Source: Mesobacillus maritimus (GTDB taxonomy: Bacteria > Bacillota > Bacilli > Bacillales > Cytobacillaceae). From it: a DNA stretch of 64,000 nucleotides. The stretch spans positions 1 to 64,000 of the forward strand of contig NZ_JACWFH010000006.1 of NCBI RefSeq assembly GCF_019749255.1, given 5' to 3'. How positions within the stretch are numbered: the stretch's first letter is position 1; each line of letters begins with the position of its first letter. Both the position numbers and the translations under genes were made by a program. The notes under the pieces are model-generated. The model was not told the DNA's origin. It saw only the letters and a list, made by a program, of their open reading frames with translations, and searched no databases. Positions 18,598 through 27,475 of this stretch are shown here, in pieces.

Positions 18598-18961
18598 TTC
18601 CCATACTATCAGGTATTTCCTGAGTCTGAGCATCGACAGAGCCTCTCGGTTCCCATACTATCAGATATTTCCTGAGTTTGGGCATTGACCGAGCCTCTCG
18701 GTTCCCATACTATCAGGTAATTCCTGTGTTTGAGCATTGACAGAGCCTATCGGTTCCCATACTATCAGGTAATTCCTGAGTTTGGGCATTGACTGAGCCT
18801 ATCGATTCCCATACTATCAGATATTTCCTGAGTTTGGGCATTGATGGAGCCTATCGGTTCCCATACTATCAATTAATTCCTGAGTTTGGGCATTGACTGA
18901 GCCTATCGGTTCCCATACTATCAATTAATTCCTGAGTTTGGGCATTGACCCTGCTTCACAA
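18598..18961. repeat. Minisatellite A: seven units of exactly 52 bp
   Basis: The unit starts TTCCCATACTATCAGG and ends GGCATTGACNGAGCCTATCGG. Starts fall at 18598, 18650, 18702, 18754, 18806, 18858 and 18910, a constant 52-bp step. Units differ by a few substitutions (AGGTAATT, AGATATTT, AATTAATT). No spacer-like unique segment exists, so it is not CRISPR. 52 is not a multiple of 3, so it is unlikely to be coding. Confidence 0.95.
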
Positions 18962-19442
18962 TACCCTTACTTCATGTTTAACCAAGGGTATAGGCACTGA
19001 TGGTTGATTCTATAACCACGCTTAACCAAAACTGAGGTCTTCGCTTGAAATAATGTTTCAACTACCCTGGAATAACCTCAATTTATTTTAAAAAGAATCT
19101 TGGAACCTGCAATTCCCCCCTCTACTACTAATAACGAGGTCGTAGGGACAAATTAAACACACATAAAAGTGTGAAATTTGCCACAATATTGAAGATTATA
19201 TATGATTAACTTATAAACGTTGTGTAGTCAACGACTTTCAGAAAGGTGGGTATTTCAGAAAAGTAGGATAAACGCACCTTTAAAGTACATTTAACAGATA
19301 TAGACAAAAATCATGTATGTGTCGTTATCCCCGTTCTGCAAGAAATCCATCAAACGGTAATGTCTGAGATTACCGCTGAAAAAGTTCGTTGAGCTACAGA
19401 ACCCTTTTACAATAATGATGAACAATATCGGAGGTAAAAATC
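18962..19442. other. Intergenic gap after minisatellite A
   Basis: No gene with a credible start was found. A GGATAAACGCACCTTTAAAG stretch at about 19270 resembles the dispersed cassette-type core (AACGCACCCGTTACTTTAAG) with six bases missing. A short frame at 19301-19391 (reading IDKNHVCVVIPVLQEI and on to TAEKVR) is open but lacks a start and is not recognised; it may be a fossil fragment. Confidence 0.4.
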
Positions 19443-19994
19443 ATGAACATCGTTACTCTCGTAGGAAGTTTAAGAAAAGAGTCTTTAAACATGCAACTAT
19501 TTAAGACAATGGAAGAACGATATCAAGGAAAATTGAACCTGACCTTGGCCGATATCGCTTCTTTGCCTTTTTTTGATCAAGATGAAGAAAACATTCCACC
19601 ACAGGTTGTAAAGGAATTTAAAGAAGCTATTTCAAAGGCGGATGGCGTCATGATTATTACTCCTGAATACAATTGGTCCGTCCCTGGTGTTTTAAAGAAT
19701 GCTTTAGATTGGGCTTCTCGTGTGGATAAGGTATTCGTCGGAAAACCTGTGATGGCTCTTGGCGCTACCCCTGGAATGCTCGGCACTGTTCGTGCGCAAA
19801 TGCATCTACGTGAAATTCTATCCTCACCGGGTATTCAAGCTAAAATCCTTCCGCCTGGAGGAAATGAAGTGCTCGTTGGGATGGCAACTCAGAAATTTGA
19901 TCAACAATCAGGTCGATTGATAGATGAAGGAACACTTAGTTTCCTAGATAGTAAAGTAGAGGCGTTTGTTGATTTTATTAAAAAAGAGAATTAA
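19443..19994 (+). CDS. NADPH-dependent FMN reductase
   Basis: A 183-residue flavodoxin-fold enzyme. The FMN phosphate loop is GSLRKESLNMQL at the N terminus and the family signature PEYNWSVPGVLKNALDWAS lies mid-protein. Members reduce FMN, azo dyes, quinones or chromate using NAD(P)H. GGAGG precedes the ATG by the usual distance. It is convergent with the quinone oxidoreductase at 20050, with a terminator between, so the two are separate transcripts. A role in electrophile or quinone defence is plausible but not shown. Confidence 0.9.
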   Translation: MNIVTLVGSLRKESLNMQLFKTMEERYQGKLNLTLADIASLPFFDQDEENIPPQVVKEFKEAISKADGVMIITPEYNWSVPGVLKNALDWASRVDKVFVGKPVMALGATPGMLGTVRAQMHLREILSSPGIQAKILPPGGNEVLVGMATQKFDQQSGRLIDEGTLSFLDSKVEAFVDFIKKEN

Positions 19995-20013
19995 AACACT
20001 GTGAAAATGAAAG

Positions 20014-20040
20014 ACCGCTTGAGACCTCCAAGCGGTTTTC
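20014..20040. terminator. Bidirectional terminator
   Basis: ACCGCTTG pairs with CAAGCGGT around a short loop, followed by TTTTCG, between convergent genes. Confidence 0.75.
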
Positions 20041-20049
20041 GTTTTTACA

Positions 20050-21030
20050 TCAGGATTGCACCACTGAAACAACCACTTTCCCTGCTGCATGACCTCCTTC
20101 AAAGTAGTTTAGTGCTTCAGGAATTTCACCTAACCCTTGATATTGACGGTCAATCACAGGTTTCACTTTGCCTTCTTCAATGAGTTCCTTCATAAAAACT
20201 AAATCTTTTTGGTTTGCTTTTTGCAAGAAGTTGCCCATTTTCTTCTTCTCTTTCAGGTTGATCCACGGACCTTTCAACATCACCTGGTACATTTGAGTTT
20301 CTGAGCCTCCGACATGAACAAAGGTCCCTTTCTCTTTTAGAGCCTGTTTATAAGTGGCTATTGGCTGATATCCATTTGCCCCGATAATCACATCATATCG
20401 CTCTTTCCTCTGTGAAAAATCTTCTTTCGTATAATCGAAAACAGTATCTGCACCAATGGTTTTCGCAATGTCCACCTTACTTGTGCTACATACAGTCGTC
20501 ACCTCTGCGCCGAGCGCTTTGGCAATTTGCACCGCAAATGTTCCTACCCCACCAGATCCTCCATAGATTAATACCTGTTGCCCCGCCTTCACCTTTCCTT
20601 TGTCTCGAAGTCCTTGCAGAGCCGTCACAGCGGCCATTGGAACTGCAGCCGCCTCTACAAAAGATAGATTCGTAGGCTTGTGTGCGATTGCCAGTTCAGG
20701 GACCGCTACATATTCGGCAAACCCTCCCCAGCCACTACTAGATAAGTCTCCATACACCTCATCTCCCGGCTGGAATTGCGAAACGTTCTTGCCCACAGAC
20801 TCAACCACACCTGCAATATCTCCACCAGGGATTTTGTACTTAGGCTTCACCACCCCAAACGCCAAGCGAGCGAGGTACGGTTTGCCTCTTAACAATACCA
20901 AGTTTCCATAATTCACGGAAACAGCATGAACTTTCACTAGTACTTGATGATCTTCTAGTATTGGTTTATTAACATCAAGATAGTCAAGGGTCTCCGGTGA
21001 CCCATACTGATTTGAGATAATCGCTTTCAT
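20050..21030 (-). CDS. Quinone-oxidoreductase-type medium-chain dehydrogenase
   Basis: A 326-residue MDR protein. The NADPH-binding Rossmann motif is GGSGGVGTFAVQIAKALGA and the N-terminal GroES-like domain includes PGGDIAGVVESVGKNV. The cysteine ligands of zinc alcohol dehydrogenases are missing, which fits a zinc-free quinone or enone reductase. GGTGGGAGGAATAGG precedes the ATG. It is probably involved in reducing reactive carbonyls; the substrate is not predictable. A paralogue lies at 62316-63281. Confidence 0.88.
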   Translation of the reverse strand: MKAIISNQYGSPETLDYLDVNKPILEDHQVLVKVHAVSVNYGNLVLLRGKPYLARLAFGVVKPKYKIPGGDIAGVVESVGKNVSQFQPGDEVYGDLSSSGWGGFAEYVAVPELAIAHKPTNLSFVEAAAVPMAAVTALQGLRDKGKVKAGQQVLIYGGSGGVGTFAVQIAKALGAEVTTVCSTSKVDIAKTIGADTVFDYTKEDFSQRKERYDVIIGANGYQPIATYKQALKEKGTFVHVGGSETQMYQVMLKGPWINLKEKKKMGNFLQKANQKDLVFMKELIEEGKVKPVIDRQYQGLGEIPEALNYFEGGHAAGKVVVSVVQS

Positions 21031-21296
21031 CCTATTCCTCCCACCTGTATCTGTAAACTTTATCCACGTTTTATTTAGTTAAGAACTCTTAATTTAAGAC
21101 AATGGGCTTAGGTCCATCGTTTCGCTGTTTGTAACGAATCAGAACCTACACCTCTTTTAGGCAATACAAAAGACCCTGCTCTTAGAATTCTTGAAGAATC
21201 TATATGAGCGATGATACAATAATGGTTATAGAATTTGCCTATAAAACCACATGGCTTGCTCCGGGATGCAAGTCAGTATACATATTGGAGGAAAAA

Positions 21297-21533
21297 ATGA
21301 GTTTACAACTAAATTTGGATTTTTACGAAGATAAAATTGAGTTCTTTGAGGCTGAAAGTATTAAGAAGTTAGAAGAAAAAATTCAAACACAAATTGAAAA
21401 CAACAAAGCCCTACTGCTCGCAGTCCATTCTGTCTCCCACCAAATGTACGTTGGCGAAGATGGTCGCCGCTTTTATAGCGCAGTCGTGCATTTTAAACTT
21501 AAGCAAAGCGCCGGGTCTTCTTTTTCCGTTTAA
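21297..21533 (+). CDS. yrzA: YrzA-like protein (DUF2536)
   Basis: A 78-residue cytoplasmic protein. FYEDKIEFFEAESIKKLEEKIQ and NNKALLLAVHSVSHQ, then EDGRRFYSAVVHFK, follow the DUF2536 pattern I recall from Bacillus subtilis YrzA. The ATG at 21297 is preceded by TTGGAGGAAAAA; an upstream in-frame ATG at 21204 has no site and adds unrelated sequence. Function is unknown. It is monocistronic as far as can be seen. Confidence 0.8.
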   Translation: MSLQLNLDFYEDKIEFFEAESIKKLEEKIQTQIENNKALLLAVHSVSHQMYVGEDGRRFYSAVVHFKLKQSAGSSFSV

Positions 21534-21710
21534 AAAGGAGTGCATTCCCATGGTTGCTTATGAACATAATGGGAGTTTACTCCTTACCATTTAACTCGTT
21601 ATGATTCGTTAATCTAAATCTTTCCATTATATACCGTTTTTAGAGTATGATAGATAGTAGAGTTTAGTTCTAACTACTCATAAAATGCAGAAAAAAGAGG
21701 TTGCAAGTGT

Positions 21711-22331
21711 ATGAGAACGGAAATTAGAAAAAGTAAAAATCAAAAGCTTTTAATTGTGTCAGGAATCCTTTTCCTGGTGTTAAGCATTGTGGCTTTTGCG
21801 ATTTACAAGATTAATGAGAATGCTGCTGCATATGAATTGGAGCAACGGGAACAACAAGAGGCACTAGAAAAGCGACGTGTTGTTTTAGAGGAACAAAAAG
21901 CAGCAGAAGAAGCAAAACGTGCGGAAGAAGAGGCAGCGAAAGAGGTCGCCGAACAAACGGGGTTCATTGGTGGAATTGAGTATGATACAGGTCTATCCAA
22001 AACATCGAATGAAGCGGAAGTCATCGCCGTAATGCATAAAATGACCCACCAAAAAGTCAGGGCAGAAGAGAAAATAGGGGCGATCCCAATGGTAGAAGAC
22101 ACCATCAATCAAGTCCATGACATTATCTCCAACAGTACCTTTAAAAATAAAGAAAAAATGCTGGAAATTGCAGAGAAATGGAAGAATGGATGGTTCGATA
22201 CGATAAACCTTGATCATAATTTCTTTTGGGAACTACAAGGTGGGACAGTTGGGAAAGCCTACGGGGTCCTGAGTTCAGAGGAAGAAAAAGTGTTTATTAA
22301 GAACAACTTCCCTGACTACGTACAAGAATAA
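21711..22331 (+). CDS. Membrane-anchored DUF6241-type protein
   Basis: A 206-residue protein. An N-terminal membrane helix (about residues 13-34) is followed by a long Glu/Ala/Arg coiled coil (about 38-85), then a compact extracytoplasmic domain with VIAVMHKMTHQKVRAEEKIGAI and LQGGTVGKAYGVLSSEEE, features I recall from DUF6241 proteins of Bacillus. AAAGAGG precedes the ATG. Role unknown; the topology suggests a surface-displayed domain on a stalk. The 51-bp repeat array begins directly after its stop. Confidence 0.7.
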   Translation: MRTEIRKSKNQKLLIVSGILFLVLSIVAFAIYKINENAAAYELEQREQQEALEKRRVVLEEQKAAEEAKRAEEEAAKEVAEQTGFIGGIEYDTGLSKTSNEAEVIAVMHKMTHQKVRAEEKIGAIPMVEDTINQVHDIISNSTFKNKEKMLEIAEKWKNGWFDTINLDHNFFWELQGGTVGKAYGVLSSEEEKVFIKNNFPDYVQE

Positions 22332-22332
22332 G

Positions 22333-23160
22333 CTTTGTCCATTAGGGAGCGGCTCATGGACTTTTTTTGGGTATCATCCCATGATTTTGTCCTTGAGAGA
22401 GCGGCTCATGGACTTTTTATTGATATCACTCATGATTTTGTCTTTGAGAGAGCAGCTCATGGACATTTTATTGATATCACTCATGATTTTGTCTTTGAGA
22501 GAGCAGCTCATGGACATTTTATTGATATCTAGCTGGGTTTTGTCCTTGAGCGAGCAGCTCATGAACGTTTTTTTGTTATCACTCATGATTTTGTCTATGA
22601 GAGACCGTCTCATGAACATTTTATTGATATCACGCTTGATTTTGTCCTTGAGGGAGCAGCTCATGGACATTTTTTTGATATCACTCATGATTTTGTCTTT
22701 GAGAGAGCGACTCATGGACATTTTTTTGATATCACGCTTGATTTTGTCTTTGAGAGAGCGGCTCATGGACATTTTACTGATATCACTCATGATTTTGTCC
22801 TTGAGAGAGCTTCTCATGGACATTTTTTTGATATCACGCTTGATTTTGTCTTTGAGAGAGCGGCTCATGGACATTTTACTGATATCACTCATGATTTTGT
22901 CCTTGAGAGAGCGGCTCATGGACATTTTTTTGAAATCACTCATGATTTCGTACTTGAGCGAGCGCTCATGGACATTTTATTGATATCACGCATAATTTTG
23001 TCCTTGAGGGAGCAGATCATGGACATTTTTTTGATATCACTCATGATTTTGTCCTTGAGAGAGCGCCTCATGGACATTTTTGGGATCTCGCCATGATTTT
23101 GTCTTTGAGAGAGCGGCTCAAGAACATTATTTTCACATCATGCCAGAGTTTTGTCCATGA
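22333..23160. repeat. Minisatellite B: about sixteen units of 51 bp
   Basis: The unit CATGATTTTGTCCTTGAGAG through GGACATTTTTTTGATATCACT recurs at 22380, 22431, 22482, 22533, 22584, 22635, 22686, 22737, 22788, 22839, 22890 and 22941 with an exact 51-bp step, then with two 50-bp steps, plus degenerate ends. Because 51 is 17 codons, frames stay open on both strands (200 codons on plus from 22381, 189 on minus from 22943, giving a SMSRSLKDKIMSDIKKM repeat). Units 22584-22889 alternate ACTCATG and ACGCTTG forms, a 102-bp higher-order repeat. None of the frames has a ribosome binding site, so I treat it as non-coding. Confidence 0.9.
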
Positions 23161-23199
23161 GAGCGCAATGGTAAAAGAATGTTGATACCCATTAAAAGA

Positions 23200-23230
23200 A
23201 CAAGGGAAACGGCTCATCCGTTTCCCTTGT
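23200..23230 (-). terminator. Terminator of MFS pseudogene
   Basis: ACAAGGGAAACGG and CCGTTTCCCTTGT form a perfect 13-bp stem with a five-base loop, 20 bases past the MFS stop on the minus strand, followed by T-rich sequence. Confidence 0.8.
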
Positions 23231-23250
23231 TTCTTTCCTATCGATTCCAC

Positions 23251-24452
23251 CTAATTCGAAACTTTTACTACCTGGTCTGGATAGCTCGAAGGGGTTGTCA
23301 GCTTAATCAATTTATAGGATAGAAATGCAGTTAAAAATCCTAACACGCCCATAAAGACAAACCCTGTTTCTAGCCCTCTCCAGTCAATTAGTAGCCCCAT
23401 CAAAATGGGTCCAATAAACATTCCCACCCCATAAATCGCTTGATAAAACCCCATCGCCGTAGATCTCCTACTCTGTTCTATATGTTTAATACTCAAAGCC
23501 ATCAATATTGGCATCACAAACCCTCTTCCGAACCCTGCAAAGGTTTGTGTGATAATCAGAGTCGTGATACTACTCACATAGGGGATGATGACCGTGAAAA
23601 CGCCAACTAAGAGAAAACCAAAAATGACTACTTTCTTTTCTCCATATTTTGAGGAAAGAAAGCCTCCCCCAATCATACCAGCTACTGCCGTAGGAAAAGT
23701 GGAGAAAAAGGTGAGGAGTCCCATTTCGAATTCACCCGCTCCCAGGGATTGGGCAAATACAGGCGTGAATCCGAAAACCGTTGCGAATGTCATAATTTGT
23801 GACAAGATGGCCACGAAGGAAACTCTTAATAAAATCGAATCGCTGGCAACCTCAAGGACGCCTTTTAAGGTAATCTTTTCAGCACTGATATCGGTATTTT
23901 CGATAAGGAAAAACGACAAGACAACCCGATGGCCCCCGCAATTCCTCCCACAATAAATGCCGACTCAAAACCGAATGCAGCTGCAAACCATCCCCCACTT
24001 AAAATTCCTACCATTTGCCCTAATGTACTAAAGAATGAAATGTTCCCAATTGCCTTGGTTGTGTGCTCTTTCGCAAAATAAGAAGAAAATAAAATCGTGA
24101 AATCCACCCAAGTAGCAGCTGCAGCCCCCGCTAATGCACGTAGAATGAGAATCCAGCTTACTTCTTGTACAAAAACGATGCCGATACCAGATAAAAGTGA
24201 AAACATTAAACCAAATGTGATGAAAATCCTTCTTTTATGATACCGATCTGACACCACACCGACCGGTATTCGTAGAAGCAATTGCGTTAACCCATACATG
24301 CCAATAATGAGGCCTATCGTATCGTAGGATGCACCTAAGTATTCTAAATAGGAAGCTAAGATTGGGACACAAGTATACATTGAAAACCAAAACGTCAATG
24401 TTACAACATAAAACAATGGTATCCGATAATGATTGTTTTTTAATCCATTCAA
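23251..24452 (-). pseudogene. MFS transporter disrupted by a 5-bp tandem duplication
   Basis: The N-terminal half (from ATG 24452, MNGLKNNHYRI, with MFS motif GVVSDRYHKRRIFI) runs out of frame near 23915, and the C-terminal half continues in another frame to 23251. At the junction the plus strand reads GACAAGACAA (23915-23924), a direct duplication of GACAA. Removing one copy restores a single 398-residue, 12-helix MFS protein (AIGLSFFLIENTDIS across the join). The C-terminal half includes ALSIKHIEQSRRSTAMGFYQAIYGVG. It would have been a drug- or metabolite-efflux permease. The duplication could be real slippage or an assembly error. Confidence 0.85.
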
Positions 24453-24816
24453 GCCAAACCCACCTAAATATTTTAATAGAGGACCGTTCTTTGGACAAAA
24501 TCAACCATTTAATTTCCCATCCCAAGAATCCCCTCTTACTTCTTCTCGGGTAGCAAAGCTATATCCTTTTTGAATACGAACTTTTTACCTAAATTCATTC
24601 TTTTTATTGTCAACACCCTAACCTCTTCTTCTAATATAGCAACTGGGATTTGATGGAGCATTCTCCGGGCTGATTTCTTGTCTTCCGGTTGATCGATTTG
24701 GACGTCGCCTTTCCATCATACAGATGATTTTCCAGGTGCAGGGCCGTCGTCTTACGGGATTAAAACTAAAACGAATCGGACAATGGACCTGTCCCTTTGT
24801 CCTACCACTCAGTTTA
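24453..24816. other. Intergenic gap with half of a hairpin repeat
   Basis: AATCGGACAATGGACCTGTC at 24774-24793 (continuing CCTTTGTCC) matches the right half of the repeat at 59632-59697, but the left arm is missing. On the minus strand a frame ending at 24536 (reading VLTIKRMNLGKKFVFKKDIA) is open but has no good start and is not recognised; it may be a gene fossil. Confidence 0.4.
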
Positions 24817-25539
24817 TTATTTTAATGCTTCCTGTATATATTGATAGATTTCGCCATCCATTCCATATTGCAAGGCATTACCTGGATTCTCCTGATGGAA
24901 CCTTTCAGCTTGCTTCTTTATCTCAGCGTCATTCATGGTAAAGGATTGTAGGACCTTACTCCATTCTTCCGCCAGTTTTTTTACTTTGCTATTGGAGGAA
25001 GGAGTCCCTTTGTCCCTTTCGGCACGAATGTCTTCTAAGATTTTAATGAATTTATTCTCCGCAACTTTTAGGTCCTCTTGATTTACCTTATGATAGTAAT
25101 TTCTTATACTTACTATTTGCTGTGCAGAAAAATACTTTTCTTGATAAAGTTTCATAGCAGCAAATAGCTCTGTTATTCCTTTTACGGACACCATATCTTT
25201 ATCCCGAATGATTTTCGCTGTAACTTCTAATTCATTTAATAGATTTTGTTGGACTTGAATATCCTCTCTTAACCGATTTATTTGTGTTTCGATGATGTTA
25301 ATCGCACTATTTTCTGCTTTATCCTTCATAATTTCCTTTATATCCTCTAAAGCCAATCCCATTTGTTTTAAAGATAAGATTTGCTGCAAGTTTGATAAGT
25401 CAGTTTTTGTATATAGCCGATGTCCTGAGTCTGTATATTCAGAAGGAGAGAACAATTGAATTTGATCGTAATATCTCAGCGTTCGGATCGTTAATCCAGT
25501 CAGCTCCGCAAGTTCTCCAACTTTCCAATGTTCTTTCAC
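24817..25539 (-). CDS. MerR-family regulator with TipAS-like effector domain
   Basis: A 240-residue regulator. Residues 1-75 are a MerR winged helix (WKVGELAELTGLTIRTLRYYDQIQL) followed by the dimerising helix of about 80-115. The C-terminal 110 residues (FAAMKLYQEKYFSAQQI, GNALQYGMDGEIYQYIQEAL) resemble the TipAS drug-binding domain. Such regulators bind thiopeptides or other drugs and activate their own promoter. The gene follows the Hsp33 paralogue by 47 bases, and MFS genes lie downstream, but the adjacent MFS gene is broken. Confidence 0.88.
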   Translation of the reverse strand: MKEHWKVGELAELTGLTIRTLRYYDQIQLFSPSEYTDSGHRLYTKTDLSNLQQILSLKQMGLALEDIKEIMKDKAENSAINIIETQINRLREDIQVQQNLLNELEVTAKIIRDKDMVSVKGITELFAAMKLYQEKYFSAQQIVSIRNYYHKVNQEDLKVAENKFIKILEDIRAERDKGTPSSNSKVKKLAEEWSKVLQSFTMNDAEIKKQAERFHQENPGNALQYGMDGEIYQYIQEALK

Positions 25540-25586
25540 TTACACCAATCCTTTCTATTATTGTTGTTTCCGCGAAGTCGAGAACA

Positions 25587-26462
25587 TTATGAAAGAAGTG
25601 CTTGGAGTTCATGTATAGTAAATCGATAGGTTCTCCCACAGATTTGACAGCCTGTCTCGATGGATTCTTGATTCTTAATGGATTGTCTTATCTCATCTTC
25701 TTCAAGACTATATAGCATTCCATAGAACATTTCTTTTGAGCATCCGCAGTAAAATTGAACAGAGCTTGATTCCATATATTTTACATCGGGAAAGAATTCA
25801 CTTAGCTTTTCTTCCACCTTGCTTTCATTACATTTTCCTAAACTATTAAAAAATGGTTGATTATTCCGATAGATGTTTTTTATTTCACCAATCAAATGAG
25901 GCGAAGCACCTGGAAGTAATTGAGCGAAGATACCCTGACTAACCAGTAACTGCTCATCCTTTTCGTTAAATATTAAATCTGTCCCGATAAAGGTTTGAGT
26001 TTGTTCGCTTTGTGCGAAAAAATGGGAAAAATCATCATTAATATTTCGGTAAGGCATATCGGTTATTCCAGTAAACTGATTCATGGCGGACCCCTTAATA
26101 ACCCGAATCGTTCCCTTTTCCCCAATTAGGTTTTCAAGTGATACATTACGCATAAACCCCGAAGATGCATGGCGCAATCCTTCATTTAAATAGCCTCTTA
26201 CATTCCCATTTGCATCTGCATCAGCAAAGACTTTATAGTTCGGGTTAGTCATAGTAATTTGAACACTTATTCGCTGACTGCCTTTTAAGGTTGCAGACAT
26301 CAGACTCACTGCAGATATTGTTTTCGCTAATACCACCTTTTGAATTTTATCTGTCCCATTGCTTAGTTGTAGAATTTCATTTACCAATCGGGTATTGTCC
26401 ATATAAAACAAGCGAACTTGCTTTTCGTAGATAAGTGTCTTAACCATTCCATTTTGCATCAT
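25587..26462 (-). CDS. Hsp33-family redox chaperone paralogue
   Basis: A 291-residue protein. The C-terminal zinc-binding redox switch reads CGC then CQIC with 30 residues between (C-X-C-X30-C-X2-C), within the canonical 27-32 spacing. The N-terminal domain holds VSLMSATLKGSQRISVQI and GASPHLIGEIKNIYRN. Hsp33 unfolds and becomes an ATP-independent holdase when oxidised. The context (upstream of a TipA-like MerR gene rather than near cysK) suggests a second copy rather than the housekeeping hslO. The start could be the first ATG or the internal one at MDNTRLVNEILQL; the first is kept. Confidence 0.88.
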   Translation of the reverse strand: MMQNGMVKTLIYEKQVRLFYMDNTRLVNEILQLSNGTDKIQKVVLAKTISAVSLMSATLKGSQRISVQITMTNPNYKVFADADANGNVRGYLNEGLRHASSGFMRNVSLENLIGEKGTIRVIKGSAMNQFTGITDMPYRNINDDFSHFFAQSEQTQTFIGTDLIFNEKDEQLLVSQGIFAQLLPGASPHLIGEIKNIYRNNQPFFNSLGKCNESKVEEKLSEFFPDVKYMESSSVQFYCGCSKEMFYGMLYSLEEDEIRQSIKNQESIETGCQICGRTYRFTIHELQALLS

Positions 26463-26558
26463 TATGTTTCCTTTCCTCAGGATTTGACGTTAAGACCACT
26501 ATAAATCATACCCTTACGTAAGGTTCAAGTTGTTATTAAATTTCTTAAAAAGAAAGGA

Positions 26559-26619
26559 CAGGGGGACAGGTCCATTTTCCCAGCGTTTGGAACTCCTGGA
26601 CTTAGTGCCTGTCCCCCTG
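26559..26619. repeat. Hairpin repeat (GGGGACAGG variant)
   Basis: CAGGGGGACAGG and CCTGTCCCCCTG form a 12-bp stem around a 37-base loop, just past the stop of the gene at 26626. It is a variant of the GTGACAGGCACC family in which GTGAC is replaced by GGGGAC. Confidence 0.75.
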
Positions 26620-26625
26620 ACTCTA

Positions 26626-26970
26626 TCATACAACGACTTCCTCTATAATTGAGGTGCCTTCTGTGTTTTCAGCATCATGCCATTGCCATTCTTCGTATAG
26701 TCTAATTCTTCCGTCAGCCAAAATTTCTGGAGTAGAAATACATTTACCGCCTCTAATTTCATTTCTATTATTCACGTGATTGTATCTGAATTCTAAAATG
26801 CCACCCTCCTTAACGATCCCAATTAACGTCCCTTTTAAAATTTCTCCCCCACTGTATGTAGCTGATATGATTTGCCCTTCTTGCTTATATTCAAAGAACG
26901 TCTGTGCAGACACCTCTCCATTCTCTGTATTGGCAATCGAAGTAAATTTTCGTCCATGGTAATTGATCAT
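26626..26970 (-). CDS. Conserved small protein often annotated n-acetylglutamate synthase
   Basis: A 114-residue soluble protein. [38 protein letters not shown] and [17 protein letters not shown] match a family I know from Bacilli that carries the doubtful label n-acetylglutamate synthase; it has no GNAT fold motifs, so that label should not be trusted. The repetitive beta-strand pattern suggests a small barrel. The ATG at 26970 is chosen because GGGGAGTGGAG lies just before it. Single gene. Confidence 0.8.
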   Translation of the reverse strand: MINYHGRKFTSIANTENGEVSAQTFFEYKQEGQIISATYSGGEILKGTLIGIVKEGGILEFRYNHVNNRNEIRGGKCISTPEILADGRIRLYEEWQWHDAENTEGTSIIEEVVV

Positions 26971-27475
26971 TTCTCCACTCCCCAACTTTCTAATGATTCA
27001 CAATTGTACCACTCCTTTCTTTTATAATCTTTCTTTCTGCCTCGGGCATATGATTTGGACATTAACATCTAGGCCACCTACTCCCATAACAAACTAAAAA
27101 GGCGTGGTTACGATCCTCCACGCCTTAGTTTCTTGTTATGATAATATGCATAGAAACAAACAAATCGTTAAAAAAAGTTGCGCTAACTAACTGACACTTT
27201 CTTTATCTACCCATTGGCAATAAATTATTGGCTAAACATTGTCAAAATCAGCGAAACATCACTAGCCTATGGACTTTTATCCAGAGATTCCGTATTTTTC
27301 TCTGGTCCTTAACAAACGTACTTAGCCCCCGGTATGAGTACCTGCATGTCCTTGATCCTCAGAATCCTGTTCTTCTCCTTCAGCTCCTTCCAAGTCATCC
27401 GGTTACCTGTTAAAGTAACGCCCCCGTTAATTTAAGTGCATAAATTCACAAACTCTCAAGTAAATAAAAGTAGTT
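26971..27475. other. Intergenic gap with a terminator and a possible gene remnant
   Basis: GGCGTGG (27101-27107) and CCACGCC (27118-27124) form a terminator-like hairpin followed by TTTTT on the minus strand, but no gene feeding it is apparent. On the minus strand around 27319-27408 a short frame reads MTWKELKEKNRILRIK and continues DMQVLIPGAKYVC before a stop. It lacks a ribosome binding site and could be a remnant. The left-most cassette-type repeat lies at 27405-27460. Confidence 0.4.
27405..27460 (-). repeat. Cassette-type repeat R1
   Basis: The core TAACGCCCCCGTTAATTTAA at 27416-27435 continues GTGCATAAATTCACAAA and lies 15-60 bases beyond the 3' end of the 27476-27805 gene. It contains the small palindrome TAACG-N4-CGTTA. 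Confidence 0.7.

Noticed and set aside
18598-18961. CRISPR array
   Set aside because: The whole 52-bp unit is repeated with scattered substitutions; there are no distinct repeats and unique spacers, and no cas genes nearby. The same holds for the 51-bp and 53-bp arrays.
22374-22983. Repeat proteins of about 190-200 residues on both strands of the 51-bp array
   Set aside because: Open frames follow from a period divisible by three with few stop codons; none has a ribosome binding site and both strands are equally open.
24536-24720. A gene upstream of the broken MFS gene
   Set aside because: The frame has no suitable start or ribosome binding site and no recognisable family; kept only as a note in the gap entry.
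26626-26970. Arginine biosynthesis role for the protein often called n-acetylglutamate synthase
   Set aside because: No GNAT or ArgJ-like motif is visible; the common database label appears to be a misannotation.
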